From the NCBI RefSeq assembly GCF_003418935.1, contig NZ_QVMT01000002.1:372001-436000 (forward strand): a DNA stretch of 64,000 nt, given 5' to 3'. The position numbers and the translations under genes were made by a program. Below are positions 53,258 to 61,940 of this stretch, piece by piece. Source of the DNA: Emticicia sp. C21. GTDB lineage: Bacteria > Bacteroidota > Bacteroidia > Cytophagales > Spirosomataceae. A model generated the notes under the pieces. The model did no database searches and had not been told where the DNA came from. It worked only from the letters and a program-made list of their open reading frames with translations. Position 1 is the stretch's first letter, and every line of letters begins with the position of its first letter.

Positions 53258-53397
53258 TCTGAACTATGATTTACCTGATTGATTTGATTTCACTGACAAA
53301 GAGTTTTATAAGTGTTATCTGAATTGAGAAGACTGGAACTCTTATTATTCAAATAAAATCAGTGTAATCACAAAAATCAGATAAATCATAGTTCAGA
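53258..53397. repeat. 140-bp imperfect palindrome, MITE-like
   Basis: Left arm TCTGAACTATGATTTACCTG and the reverse complement of the right arm TCTGAACTATGATTTATCTG differ by one base, and the similarity continues inward for about 40 bases with gaps. Inner arms (AAGAGTT and AACTCTT) extend the fold. No coding capacity and no obvious target-site duplication, so a MITE or RNA-hairpin element is suggested but not proven. Confidence 0.6.
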
Positions 53398-53432
53398 CAA
53401 AATACCACAATGGTTTCCACAAAAATTCCTCC

Positions 53433-53440
53433 TACTTTTG
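53433..53440 (+). promoter_or_regulatory. -7 box eight bases from the AraC start
   Basis: TACTTTTG is a perfect TAnnTTTG match. It ends only seven bases before the ATG at 53448, so if used it would give a leaderless or almost leaderless transcript. Confidence 0.45.
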
Positions 53441-53447
53441 TCATACC

Positions 53448-54353
53448 ATGGAAAAAACAAACCCATCAAAAATACCCTTACTAAACCCTTCCCAGTTCGA
53501 TGATTATATCTTCGCCGACTGGAAACCCACGGTATCGGGTTTTTATGATAAGTTTCACATTGCGCGGGTAGAAACCTACAAAGACCACTTGCGTATTCCT
53601 ATGCAACCGCACCGCCGTTCGGTTTATTTCTTTGTATTCATTACCAAAGGTTCGGTTATCAGAAGCAAAGGTCTCTCTTTATATGAAATAAAATCCAATA
53701 ATTTTTTCTGTTTACCTTCCAATGTGATTACGTCAATAGAAAAAGCGGATGCAGATGCCGAAGGGTTTTATTGCCATTTTTCGCCTGACATTTTCAATCA
53801 ATCATTTATTAAGATTGATATTGCCAGAGATTTGCCCTTTTTTCAATTTACAGACGAACCTCTGATTTATGTACAGGAATCTGAACGCATTGTCAGCATT
53901 CTGGAAATCCTGGAGAAGGAATACCAGGTAGGTGACAATAAAAGGTTTGAAATGATTCCTATGTACCTGATGTCTCTTTTTTTGGAAATAAAGCATCTGG
54001 CGCAGCCTGCCTCTCAAAATGCCAAAAATGCAGCTACATTTATTACCCAACGTTACAAGAATGCCCTGTCAGAATTTATCTACGAGAAAAAGTCAGTACA
54101 GGAGTTTTCAGAGTACCTGGCTATCTCTCCCAATCATCTCCATAAATGTGTAAAAGCTACAATCGGCAAATCTGCACATGAACTATTAGAAGATATGCGT
54201 ATTCTGGAAGCCAAAGTATTACTAAAGCAAACTTCTATGAGCATTGGCGAAATTGCTTTTAAATTGGGTCGGTTCGACCCTAGTGATTTCAGCCGTTTCT
54301 TTAAATCCAAAACAAACCTTACTCCCCGAGAATACCGTCAATTAGAAAATTGA
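53448..54353 (+). CDS. AraC-family regulator of the hydroxycinnamate cluster
   Basis: A 301-residue regulator with an N-terminal cupin-like sensing part (MQPHRRSVYFFVFITKGSVI to about 190) and the AraC DNA-binding pair at the C-terminus (KSVQEFSEYLAISPNHLHKCVKATIGKSAHELLEDMRI, then MSIGEIAFKLGRFDPSDFSRFFKSKTNLTPREYRQL). It is the first gene of the plus-strand series that includes the crotonase and feruloyl-CoA synthase, so it is the likely activator. The effector is presumably an aromatic acid or its CoA ester, by inference from the neighbours. Confidence 0.85.
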   Translation: MEKTNPSKIPLLNPSQFDDYIFADWKPTVSGFYDKFHIARVETYKDHLRIPMQPHRRSVYFFVFITKGSVIRSKGLSLYEIKSNNFFCLPSNVITSIEKADADAEGFYCHFSPDIFNQSFIKIDIARDLPFFQFTDEPLIYVQESERIVSILEILEKEYQVGDNKRFEMIPMYLMSLFLEIKHLAQPASQNAKNAATFITQRYKNALSEFIYEKKSVQEFSEYLAISPNHLHKCVKATIGKSAHELLEDMRILEAKVLLKQTSMSIGEIAFKLGRFDPSDFSRFFKSKTNLTPREYRQLEN

Positions 54354-54460
54354 TTGATTTTGCATAGTATCAGTGAGTTATTGCCTATAATTTACGCACC
54401 TTATTTATTCAAATTTGTATGGTAAAATTCCGATATAAAATTGTATAAATAATAGATATT

Positions 54461-55255
54461 GTGTACAAGGAAATCTTTCACTCTTTTCTGCCCCAAACAT
54501 TACAAGTCGAGATTCAGGGAGACATCTTAATGGTAGGTCTAAACCGACCTGAAAAGCGAAATGCTTTCAACGATGAATTGATTCTGGCTATTGAGAAAGT
54601 ATTCGATAACCTGCCGCCATCCATCCGTTGCGTAGTCATTTATGGTATCGGCGACCACTTTTCTGCAGGACTTGATTTGTCAGAATTAAAAGAACGAAAT
54701 GCCGTTCAGGGTATTCATCATTCCCGAATGTGGCACAGAGCATTAGATAAAGTGCAGTTTGGTACTGCCCCTGTCATTGCCGTATTGCATGGCGCAGTAG
54801 TAGGTGGTGGATTAGAATTAGCAGCAGCCTGTCATATCCGGGTATCAGAACCAAGCACATTCTATGCATTGCCGGAAGGACAGCGGGGAATTTTTGTAGG
54901 AGGTGGCGCATCAGTCAGATTACCTAAACTGATAGGCATAGCCCGCATGACTGATATGATGATGACAGGCAGAGTCTACAAAGCCGAAGAAGGAGAACGA
55001 ATTGGTTTGGCACAATATCTTGTAGCACAGGGTGAGGGATTAACAAAAGGCAAAGAATTAGCTCAAAAAATAGCCAAAAATGCAGAAATGACAAACTACG
55101 CCCTGATGCACGTATTACCAAGAATAGCAGATTCTTCACAAACCGAAGGATTAATGCTTGAAAGCATGATGGCCGCAATTGCCCAAAGCTCGCCGGAAGC
55201 CAAGCAACGATTGAATGATTTTCTGGAGGGGAGAGCAAAAAAGATAGGCGAATAA
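54461..55255 (+). CDS. Enoyl-CoA hydratase/isomerase (crotonase) family protein
   Basis: A 264-residue crotonase starting at GTG. Oxyanion-hole segments are HFSAGLDL (66-73) and HGAVVGGGLELAAACHIRV (110-128); the acidic residue E139 in ALPEGQRGIFVGGGASVRL is in the catalytic region. The stop codon overlaps the ATG of feruloyl-CoA synthase by one base, so it should act on that enzyme's product, adding water to feruloyl- or coumaroyl-CoA. The LPEGQRG segment differs from the SEINWGIPPG type I recall for the Pseudomonas hydratase/lyase, so whether it also cleaves to an aldehyde is open. Confidence 0.85.
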   Translation: MYKEIFHSFLPQTLQVEIQGDILMVGLNRPEKRNAFNDELILAIEKVFDNLPPSIRCVVIYGIGDHFSAGLDLSELKERNAVQGIHHSRMWHRALDKVQFGTAPVIAVLHGAVVGGGLELAAACHIRVSEPSTFYALPEGQRGIFVGGGASVRLPKLIGIARMTDMMMTGRVYKAEEGERIGLAQYLVAQGEGLTKGKELAQKIAKNAEMTNYALMHVLPRIADSSQTEGLMLESMMAAIAQSSPEAKQRLNDFLEGRAKKIGE

Positions 55256-57057
55256 TGCAGGCAGGCTATAAAAATATCGCTTTCGGCCCGACCCGTACAC
55301 ATAAACTGGTACGGGAAAATGGTATTATTCATTTTCGCCTGGAACAAGACTTAGCACCAACACCAGAAAAACTAACGCAAAAGTTAATAGAGTGGGCCAA
55401 AAAAACGCCTGATAAAACTTTTCTGGCGCGTAGAGACAAAACAGATGAATGGCAAAAACTGTCTTATGCTGAAACACTAAGCAAGGTACAATCTATTGCT
55501 CAATACCTCCTGAACCTGAATTTCACGAGTGAGGAAACCATAGTTATTCTCTCAGAAAATAGCCTGGAGCATGCTTTACTGGCTTTAGCTGCTATACATA
55601 TCGGCATTCCCTACTCACCTATATCTCCCCCATATTCTTTGATTTCACAGGATTTTGGGAAATTAAAACATTGTCTGGAATTAATGACGCCCAAAGTCAT
55701 TTTTGCCCAAAATGGCAGGCAATATCAAAAGGCACTTGAATTAGCCGCAGGTTTATTTCCAAATGCTGAAATTATCACTGTTAATGATGGTAAAGGAATT
55801 GATTTTGCCCATTTATTGGCTACGGAACCAACACAGGAAGTAGAAGAGGCTTTTGCCAAAGTGAGTGGTGATACAGTAGCCAAAGTATTATTTACCTCAG
55901 GTTCCACAGGTTTGCCAAAGGGTGTCATTAATACCCAGCAAATGTGGTGTACCAATCTCCAACAGATTACTCAGGTTTTTCCGTTTATGTCGGCTACTCC
56001 ACCTGTATTTATAGACTGGCTACCCTGGAACCATACCTTTGGAGGCAATCATAACTTTGGTTTAGCGCTTTATAATGGAGGTATACTCTATATTGACGAT
56101 GGCAAACCAACTCCCCAGGGTATAGAAACAACGATTCAGAACCTGAGAGAAATCTCTCCAACAGCCTATTTTAATGTGCCTAAAGGGTTTGAAATGCTGA
56201 TACCTTATCTGGAAAAAGAACCGGATTTACGCCAGAATTTCTTCAAAAACCTGAACATGCTTTTTTATGCAGGAGCTAGTCTGGCACAACCTGTATGGAA
56301 TAGATTAGAAGAGTTGGCAGTAGAAACTATTGGAGAGAAGATACCTATTATTACAGGCTTAGGCTGTACCGAGTCTGGCCCATCGGCTATGTTTGCTAAT
56401 TGGGGAGGGGCTTTTTCCGGACTTCTGGGAGTGCCTGTAGCAGGAATGGATGTAAAAATTGTGCCTGATGGTGATAAACTGGAAGCTCGTTACAAAGCCC
56501 CGAATGTGATGCGTGGCTACTGGCGGAATGAAGAGGCAACCCTCAAAGCATTTGATGAAGAAGGCTATTATAAGACCGGAGATGCCGTAAAGTTTTTAGA
56601 TGAAAATTACCCGGATAAAGGGCTGGTATTTGATGGGCGAATAGCTGAGGATTTCAAACTATCAACAGGCACCTGGGTAAATGTGGGTGTGCTAAAAGCT
56701 AAATTGATTTCGGCAGGTTCGCCTATTATGCAGGATGTAGTGCTGGCAGGTTTAGACAAAGAATATGTCAGCGCTATTCTGTTTCTGAATGCGGAAGCTT
56801 GTAGAAAACATGCCGATTTATCAGCAGAAATTCATAATCGGGATGTTTTTCAGCATGAAGCCATTTCCGACTATTTGAATAATGTTTTAAACGAATTTAA
56901 TCAGTCAGCTACAGGTAGTGCCAATCGGGTAGAGAAAATTATAATAGCCCTAGACCCTCCCTCCATTGATTTGGGAGAAATTACCGATAAGGGCTCATTG
57001 AATCAGCGCATAGTGCTGAAACATAGGGCACATCTGGTAGAACAATTGTATCAGTAA
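55255..57057 (+). CDS. fcs: Feruloyl-CoA synthase (AMP-forming)
   Basis: A 600-residue ANL-superfamily ligase. It has the P-loop TSGSTGLPKG (214-223), IDWLPWNHTFGGNHNF (the Fcs-like acyl-pocket motif), the aromatic/adenine segment ITGLGCTESGP, the YKTGDAVKF motif, FDGRIAEDFKLSTGTWVN and a C-terminal EITDKGSLNQR whose Lys is the adenylating residue. The HTFGG block and the GEITDKG ending match feruloyl-CoA synthases rather than generic fatty acyl ligases. It activates ferulate, p-coumarate or related acids with ATP and CoA. Translation is coupled to the crotonase by a one-base overlap. Confidence 0.85.
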   Translation: MQAGYKNIAFGPTRTHKLVRENGIIHFRLEQDLAPTPEKLTQKLIEWAKKTPDKTFLARRDKTDEWQKLSYAETLSKVQSIAQYLLNLNFTSEETIVILSENSLEHALLALAAIHIGIPYSPISPPYSLISQDFGKLKHCLELMTPKVIFAQNGRQYQKALELAAGLFPNAEIITVNDGKGIDFAHLLATEPTQEVEEAFAKVSGDTVAKVLFTSGSTGLPKGVINTQQMWCTNLQQITQVFPFMSATPPVFIDWLPWNHTFGGNHNFGLALYNGGILYIDDGKPTPQGIETTIQNLREISPTAYFNVPKGFEMLIPYLEKEPDLRQNFFKNLNMLFYAGASLAQPVWNRLEELAVETIGEKIPIITGLGCTESGPSAMFANWGGAFSGLLGVPVAGMDVKIVPDGDKLEARYKAPNVMRGYWRNEEATLKAFDEEGYYKTGDAVKFLDENYPDKGLVFDGRIAEDFKLSTGTWVNVGVLKAKLISAGSPIMQDVVLAGLDKEYVSAILFLNAEACRKHADLSAEIHNRDVFQHEAISDYLNNVLNEFNQSATGSANRVEKIIIALDPPSIDLGEITDKGSLNQRIVLKHRAHLVEQLYQ

Positions 57058-57088
57058 ATATTCAACACGAACATAAAATATAATACTA

Positions 57089-58195
57089 ATGAACCCTCCT
57101 TTCAGAGCCGACCATGTAGGTAGTTTATTACGGACTCCTGCCGTTAAAGAAAATCGTTTAAGATGGAAAAAAGGTGAGATTTCTGCCGAAGAACTACGTG
57201 CTATTGAAGATGCTGCTATTCTGGAAACAGTAAAGAAACTGGAGTCAACAGGTATGAAATCAATCACAGATGGCGAGTTTCGCCGTGATTATTTCCACCT
57301 TGATTTCCTGAAAGAATTAGCAGGTGTTTCGGTAACTGGTGGAATAGAAGCAAATCCAAATGCTAAAGTGGCTGAAGACGGTTTCAAACCCCCGGTATTA
57401 AGTGTAACAGGTAAACTAAAACACGTAAAAGATATCCAGGTTGATGATTTTAATTATCTAAAATCAATTGTTACCCAAACGCCAAAGGTAACAATTCCAT
57501 CGCCTACCATGATTCATTTCAGAGGTGGTAGAAAATCAATAGATATTAATTCTTATCCTGATATGGATGAGTTTTTTCATGATTTATCAACAGCTTATCG
57601 TGAAGAAATTAACCATCTTTACAAAGCAGGATTACGCTATCTGCAATTAGATGATACGAATCTGGCTTACCTCTGCGACCCAAAAATGCGAGCTGCCGCT
57701 GCTGAAAGAGGAGAAGACCCGAATGCTTTGCCAAGAACTTATGCCGCTTTAATCAATTCAGTGATTGATGGCCGCCCGGAAGATTTAACTATTGGTATAC
57801 ACCTATGCCGTGGTAACTACCGTAGTACCTGGTTTGCCGAAGGAGGTTATGAGCCTGTGGCTGAAATTCTTTTCAACGAAATCAATGTAGATGCCTACTT
57901 CCTTGAATATGATGATGAGCGCAGTGGAGATTTTGCTCCTTTACGTTTCGTTCCTAAGAACAAAAACGTAGTTTTAGGTATTGTTTCGTCAAAGCAGAAA
58001 GAATTAGAGAATATCGATGATTTATGCAAGCGCATTGATGAAGCTGCCCGATATATGCCTTTAGAGAATATGTGCGTGAGTCCGCAATGCGGTTTTTCAT
58101 CTACCCATCACGGCAATGACATGACCCACGATGACCAATGGCGTAAAATTGAATTGGTAGTAAATACCGCCATTAAAGTTTGGGGAGAGTCGTGA
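57089..58195 (+). CDS. MetE-like cobalamin-independent methyltransferase
   Basis: A 368-residue protein equal to the C-terminal barrel of MetE, as in YxjG/YxjH-type proteins. It begins RADHVGSLLRTPAVKENR and carries TDGEFRRDYFHLDFL, YLQLDDTNLAYLCD, and the zinc ligands in IHLCRGNYRSTW (His, Cys), LEYDDERSG (Glu) and VSPQCGFSS (Cys). All four ligands are present, so it should activate a thiol as a methyl acceptor. It lies 31 bases after fcs and 150 bases before the first hydrolase. In a ferulate cluster it could receive methyl groups released by O-demethylation (indirectly through a folate), or it may be an unrelated methionine synthase. No demethylase is in the window. Confidence 0.82.
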   Translation: MNPPFRADHVGSLLRTPAVKENRLRWKKGEISAEELRAIEDAAILETVKKLESTGMKSITDGEFRRDYFHLDFLKELAGVSVTGGIEANPNAKVAEDGFKPPVLSVTGKLKHVKDIQVDDFNYLKSIVTQTPKVTIPSPTMIHFRGGRKSIDINSYPDMDEFFHDLSTAYREEINHLYKAGLRYLQLDDTNLAYLCDPKMRAAAAERGEDPNALPRTYAALINSVIDGRPEDLTIGIHLCRGNYRSTWFAEGGYEPVAEILFNEINVDAYFLEYDDERSGDFAPLRFVPKNKNVVLGIVSSKQKELENIDDLCKRIDEAARYMPLENMCVSPQCGFSSTHHGNDMTHDDQWRKIELVVNTAIKVWGES

Positions 58196-58230
58196 ATGCA
58201 GAGGGGTAAGGGCAGAGGGTGTCTAAAAAT

Positions 58231-58277
58231 TCCCCCTTTTCAAGGAGGGAGGCAAAATCCTGACGAAGTCGGATTTT
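58231..58277. repeat. Two adjacent imperfect hairpins
   Basis: TCCCCCTT/AAGGAGGGA (58231-58250) and AAAATCC/GGATTTT (58254-58277) lie in the spacer between the MetE-like gene and the esterase gene. Similar C/G-rich hairpins occur between genes of many Bacteroidota. A transcript-processing or stability role is possible. Confidence 0.35.
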
Positions 58278-58345
58278 GACGGGATGGTTTAAGACCTTTT
58301 AAGCTCTAAAATCTATATTATAACCAACATTATTCAACCAATCTC

Positions 58346-59281
58346 ATGAAAAAAATCCTCCTTCTTATGCTCATTTCAACGTTTGCATGGGCTCAATCAA
58401 AAGAGATAGATGCAGAAAAAACAGCCATTTCTTCATCGAAGTATTGGTTGGATATTGATTATGTAGGCGACAGAGCCATTGGGCATAAGCTGGATATTCA
58501 TCTACCTAAAAATGGAAAAGCTCCCTATCCCATCATTATCGCCATTTATGGCAGTGCCTGGTTTTCCAATTCATCGAAAGAAACAGTATTTACAGAAGGT
58601 TTAGGACAGAAATTACTGGAAAGTGGCTTTGCTGTAGTCAATGTCAACCATCGTTCGAGTGAAGATGCCAAATTTCCTGCCCAGATTCAGGACGTAAAGG
58701 CGGCTATTCGGTTCATAAGAGCCAACAGCGCAAAATTTTCTTTAGATAACTCTTTCATTGGCGTAACAGGCTGGTCTTCGGGTGGGCATTTGACGGCTTT
58801 GACAGGCACAACCAACGCTATCAAAACAGATAAAATTGGTGGTCTTGATATAGATATTGAGGGGAATTTGGGTAAGTATACTGACCAAAGCAGCAAAGTA
58901 AATGCTGTTGTAGATTGGTTCGGACCAACTGATTTTTTGATTATGGATCAATGTGGCAGTTCCTTTGCTCATAATGAAGCCAAATCTCCGGAATCTTCCT
59001 TAATTGGTGGAGCTATTCAGGAAAATCCCGCTAAAGTTGCCTTGGCCAATCCTATCAGCTATGTCAATAAAAACAACCCTCCATTCCTGATTTTTCATGG
59101 AGATAAAGACCCTTTAGTGCCCGATTGCCAAAGCAAAAAATTGTATGAAAAATTACAAAAAGAGGGGGTACCAAGTGAATTGGTCATTGTCGCCGGAGGT
59201 GGACACGGGCCAGGTGTGATGATTGATAAATACTACAACCAGATGCTAGCCTTTTTTGAGAAGGAGATGAAGAATAATTGA
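58346..59281 (+). CDS. Secreted feruloyl/acetyl-xylan esterase-like alpha/beta hydrolase
   Basis: A 311-residue protein with a signal peptide (to WAQ). It has an alpha/beta-hydrolase core with the nucleophile elbow G-W-S144-S-G-G, an acid residue in FHGDKDPLVPD and His in GGGHGPG. The oxyanion segment is IYGSAW rather than HGGGW, seen in the BD-FAE group of bifunctional feruloyl and acetyl-xylan esterases that this sequence resembles. It probably frees a hydroxycinnamate or acetate from a polysaccharide side chain in the periplasm. The next hydrolase starts 21 bases downstream. Confidence 0.78.
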   Translation: MKKILLLMLISTFAWAQSKEIDAEKTAISSSKYWLDIDYVGDRAIGHKLDIHLPKNGKAPYPIIIAIYGSAWFSNSSKETVFTEGLGQKLLESGFAVVNVNHRSSEDAKFPAQIQDVKAAIRFIRANSAKFSLDNSFIGVTGWSSGGHLTALTGTTNAIKTDKIGGLDIDIEGNLGKYTDQSSKVNAVVDWFGPTDFLIMDQCGSSFAHNEAKSPESSLIGGAIQENPAKVALANPISYVNKNNPPFLIFHGDKDPLVPDCQSKKLYEKLQKEGVPSELVIVAGGGHGPGVMIDKYYNQMLAFFEKEMKNN

Positions 59282-59302
59282 ACCTGTATAAACAAATTCA
59301 AT

Positions 59303-60418
59303 ATGAAAAATATCATTTTTCTGATTCTTTTCACAAGCATTGGAGCCTTAGGGCAAACTATCGTTAAGATTGATTCTGGTAGTATCAATGGGGCACGCTA
59401 TAGAATCCTGTTTCCACCTAATTGGCGATGGAAATTAGTGATGTATGCGCATGGATACGAATTTAATGGAAGCCCTTTGCAAAGTCAAAGTCCTCAGTTT
59501 CTCAAATCCATGAGTCCGTTTTTAGAAAGAGGTTTTGCCGTGGCAGCCTCTGACTATCAATTCCAGGGATTGGCTTTGGCGCAGGGAGTAGACGATACCG
59601 AAGCTTTGCGTAGATACTTTTTCGATAAATATGGCAAACCAGATTCTACTTTTATGGTAGGGGGCTCGATGGGCGGAGGGGTCACTTTAGCCATCATGGA
59701 AAATTACGATACCAATTATCAGGGAGCTTTGCCACTTTGTCCGCTTTCGAGTAGAATCTATCTGCAATGCCGCAAAGAGTTTGATATGTACGCTACTTTC
59801 AATGGCTTGTTTCCGGGGGTTGTTACGCCATTAAGTACTATATTTGATTTGAAAAGCCCTTATCAGGCACAGGATTCAAGAAAAATGATGGCTAAGGCCA
59901 TGGATATTAAAAAAGCTATTATGGCTAAAGATTCAGCCTTAGCACTCGCCTTTGCCAAACGCTTTGATTTGAAACTAGACGATTTGCCGTTCTCGCTGTT
60001 TTTCAATGAAAATGTATTAAGAGATATTGCACAAAAAGCCGGAGGAAACCCATTTGATAATACTAATACGGTTTATTCGGGCTTTCCTGATAATCTATTA
60101 GTAAACCAAAAAGCTGAGCGTTTGGCAGCAACAGTGAATCCTGATGTGGTTTTTAGTAAATACGACCGTTCGGGCAATATCAATAAGCCAGTATTATTAG
60201 TTCATACCATTTATGACCAGTTGATACCGCCTACTTATGGGGTGGTAAATTTTGAAAATATGGTTCATCAAAAAGGTAAAGACCAATACTTTACGGTAAA
60301 ATATACCAAAGGGCAGGGGCATTGTGCTTTCTCACCTCAACAAATAGCATTGGCCTTTGATGAGTTAAGAAACTGGACAAAAACCGGAGTAAAAGCTAAG
60401 GCTGGATTTATGGAGTAA
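59303..60418 (+). CDS. Secreted alpha/beta hydrolase, possible aromatic-ester esterase
   Basis: A 371-residue protein with a signal peptide (to ALGQ). The nucleophile elbow is G-G-S122-M-G-G-G; VLLVHTIYDQLIPP and GQGHCAFSPQ supply Asp and His. The AHGYEF segment is the oxyanion region. A cap-like insertion (about 140-270) follows the nucleophile strand and may define the substrate. No exact family was recognised. Position beside the feruloyl-esterase-like gene suggests a second ester specificity, for example a dimeric or smaller ester. The next gene follows 59 bases downstream. Confidence 0.72.
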   Translation: MKNIIFLILFTSIGALGQTIVKIDSGSINGARYRILFPPNWRWKLVMYAHGYEFNGSPLQSQSPQFLKSMSPFLERGFAVAASDYQFQGLALAQGVDDTEALRRYFFDKYGKPDSTFMVGGSMGGGVTLAIMENYDTNYQGALPLCPLSSRIYLQCRKEFDMYATFNGLFPGVVTPLSTIFDLKSPYQAQDSRKMMAKAMDIKKAIMAKDSALALAFAKRFDLKLDDLPFSLFFNENVLRDIAQKAGGNPFDNTNTVYSGFPDNLLVNQKAERLAATVNPDVVFSKYDRSGNINKPVLLVHTIYDQLIPPTYGVVNFENMVHQKGKDQYFTVKYTKGQGHCAFSPQQIALAFDELRNWTKTGVKAKAGFME

Positions 60419-60477
60419 GCGCTTGTTGTTTTACCACAGAGTTTTTTGAGAGTATCAAATTTAAGATTTTAAGAAGA

Positions 60478-61344
60478 ATGATTGATATCAACAAAATAGT
60501 AGCGATTGACGTACATACACATGCCGAGGTTTCTTGTCAGCAACCCCATGATGACTATCGGTCTGAATTTGATGTAGCATTTGCTAAATATTTTAAGTCT
60601 GACAAACGCCCGACCATTCAGGAAACAGCCGATTATTATCGTGAGATGAATATGGCATTTGTGATGTTTACTATCGATTCAGAATTTAATGTAGGCAAAA
60701 GGAGAATACCTAATAAAGAAGTAGCAGAGGGAGCCTTGAAAAACTCTGATGTCATGATTGCTTTTGCAAGTATTGACCCACATAAAGGAAGAATGGGTGC
60801 CAGAGAGGCCCGTGATTTGATTGAAAATTATGGGGTAAGAGGTTTCAAGTTTCATCCTACAGTGCAAGGATTTTATCCACAAGATAAAATGGCTTATCAT
60901 TTATATGAAGTCATTGCCGAATACAAATTACCTATGCTCTTCCATTCCGGTCATTCGGGTTTTGGCAGTGGCGTACGCGGGGGTGGCGGCTTGCGTTTGG
61001 AATATTCAAACCCGATGCATTTGGACGATGTAGCGATTGATTTTCCTGATTGTCCGATTATCATTGCACACCCAAGCTGGCCCTGGCAGGATGAAGCGCT
61101 CTCAGTAGCTATGCACAAACCTAATGTGTATATTGATTTGAGTGGCTGGTCGCCGAAGTATTTTCCGAAACAATTAGTTCAGTATGCCAATACCTTATTG
61201 AAAGACCGGATGCTGTTCGGAACAGACTTCCCGTTGATTACGCCGGAGCGCTGGATAAAAGATTTTGATGAAGCAGGTTTCAAACCGGAGGTAAAACCAT
61301 TAATTTTAAAGGAAAATGCAATCCGACTATTAGGATTGCAATAA
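60478..61344 (+). CDS. Amidohydrolase-superfamily (amidohydrolase_2) enzyme
   Basis: A 288-residue TIM-barrel metal enzyme without signal peptide. Metal and active-site positions are IDVHTHAE (residues 10-17, H-x-H), FKFHPTVQGF, MLFHSGHSGFG, IIIAHPSWPW, and LFGTDFPL. The layout fits the ACMSD / resorcylate-decarboxylase / 4-oxalomesaconate-hydratase branch, which acts on aromatic acids or their ring-cleavage products. In this cluster it could decarboxylate a benzoate derivative, or cleave a beta-keto thioester as the amidohydrolase of a Rhodococcus coumarate pathway is thought to do (from memory). Reaction unproven. Confidence 0.8.
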   Translation: MIDINKIVAIDVHTHAEVSCQQPHDDYRSEFDVAFAKYFKSDKRPTIQETADYYREMNMAFVMFTIDSEFNVGKRRIPNKEVAEGALKNSDVMIAFASIDPHKGRMGAREARDLIENYGVRGFKFHPTVQGFYPQDKMAYHLYEVIAEYKLPMLFHSGHSGFGSGVRGGGGLRLEYSNPMHLDDVAIDFPDCPIIIAHPSWPWQDEALSVAMHKPNVYIDLSGWSPKYFPKQLVQYANTLLKDRMLFGTDFPLITPERWIKDFDEAGFKPEVKPLILKENAIRLLGLQ

Positions 61345-61378
61345 AACATCTATTTGATACCTGATAATCATTCATCCT

Positions 61379-61909
61379 ATGAAAAAAGTTTGCCTTAGCC
61401 TTTCACTAATGCTCCTATGCATATTTAATAGTTACGCACAATCCACACCTGAAGCCCCTCAGTTAGAATTTGTCTGTGAATTAAAAGTGAAACTGAACCC
61501 TGCTATAGTGGTAGGAGAAACACCTCATGGTGTCCGCCGCATTATTCCTATTATTGGAGGTACGGTTGAAGGGCCGAATATTAAAGCCGAAATACTGAAT
61601 GGCGGTGCCGACTGGCAGGTAGTAAGAGCTGATGGTGTGGCAGAATTGGAGGCACACTACCAGATGAAAACCGAAGACGGAGTAATTATTTACATCAAGA
61701 ACACAGGCATTAGAGCCGCAACTCCCGAAGTCGCCGCGCGTATTGCCAAAGGCGAACAGGTAAATCAGTCAGAATATTATTTCAGAGCTATTCCAAAGTT
61801 TGAAGCGCCTAAAGGCAGTAAGTATGAATGGCTGAATAATGCCATCTTTATTTGCAAAGCTCAAAGAAATCCCGATAATGTAGCCATTCAGGTCTGGAAA
61901 GTGAAGTGA
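61379..61909 (+). CDS. Secreted DUF3237-family protein
   Basis: A 176-residue protein with a signal peptide (to SYAQ) followed by a DUF3237 beta-barrel-like domain: LEFVCELKVKLNPAIVVGETPHGVRRIIPIIGGTVEGPNIKAEILNGGADW in segments, then YQMKTEDGVIIYIKNTGIR and FRAIPKFEAP. Members often occur in aromatic-compound degradation clusters, but no activity is established. It lies 35 bases after the amidohydrolase and 32 bases before the transporter, so it is part of the run of genes. Confidence 0.8.
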   Translation: MKKVCLSLSLMLLCIFNSYAQSTPEAPQLEFVCELKVKLNPAIVVGETPHGVRRIIPIIGGTVEGPNIKAEILNGGADWQVVRADGVAELEAHYQMKTEDGVIIYIKNTGIRAATPEVAARIAKGEQVNQSEYYFRAIPKFEAPKGSKYEWLNNAIFICKAQRNPDNVAIQVWKVK

Positions 61910-61940
61910 GTATCTGTCAAACTATTCAACCGCTATAACT

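Larger units (their letters stand above)
53063..53447. other. Repeat-rich spacer before the hydroxycinnamate genes
   Basis: This 385-base spacer contains, in order, four octamer units, an intrinsic terminator, a GC-rich palindrome, a 140-base imperfect palindrome and a TAnnTTTG box. No gene is present. Confidence 0.7.
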
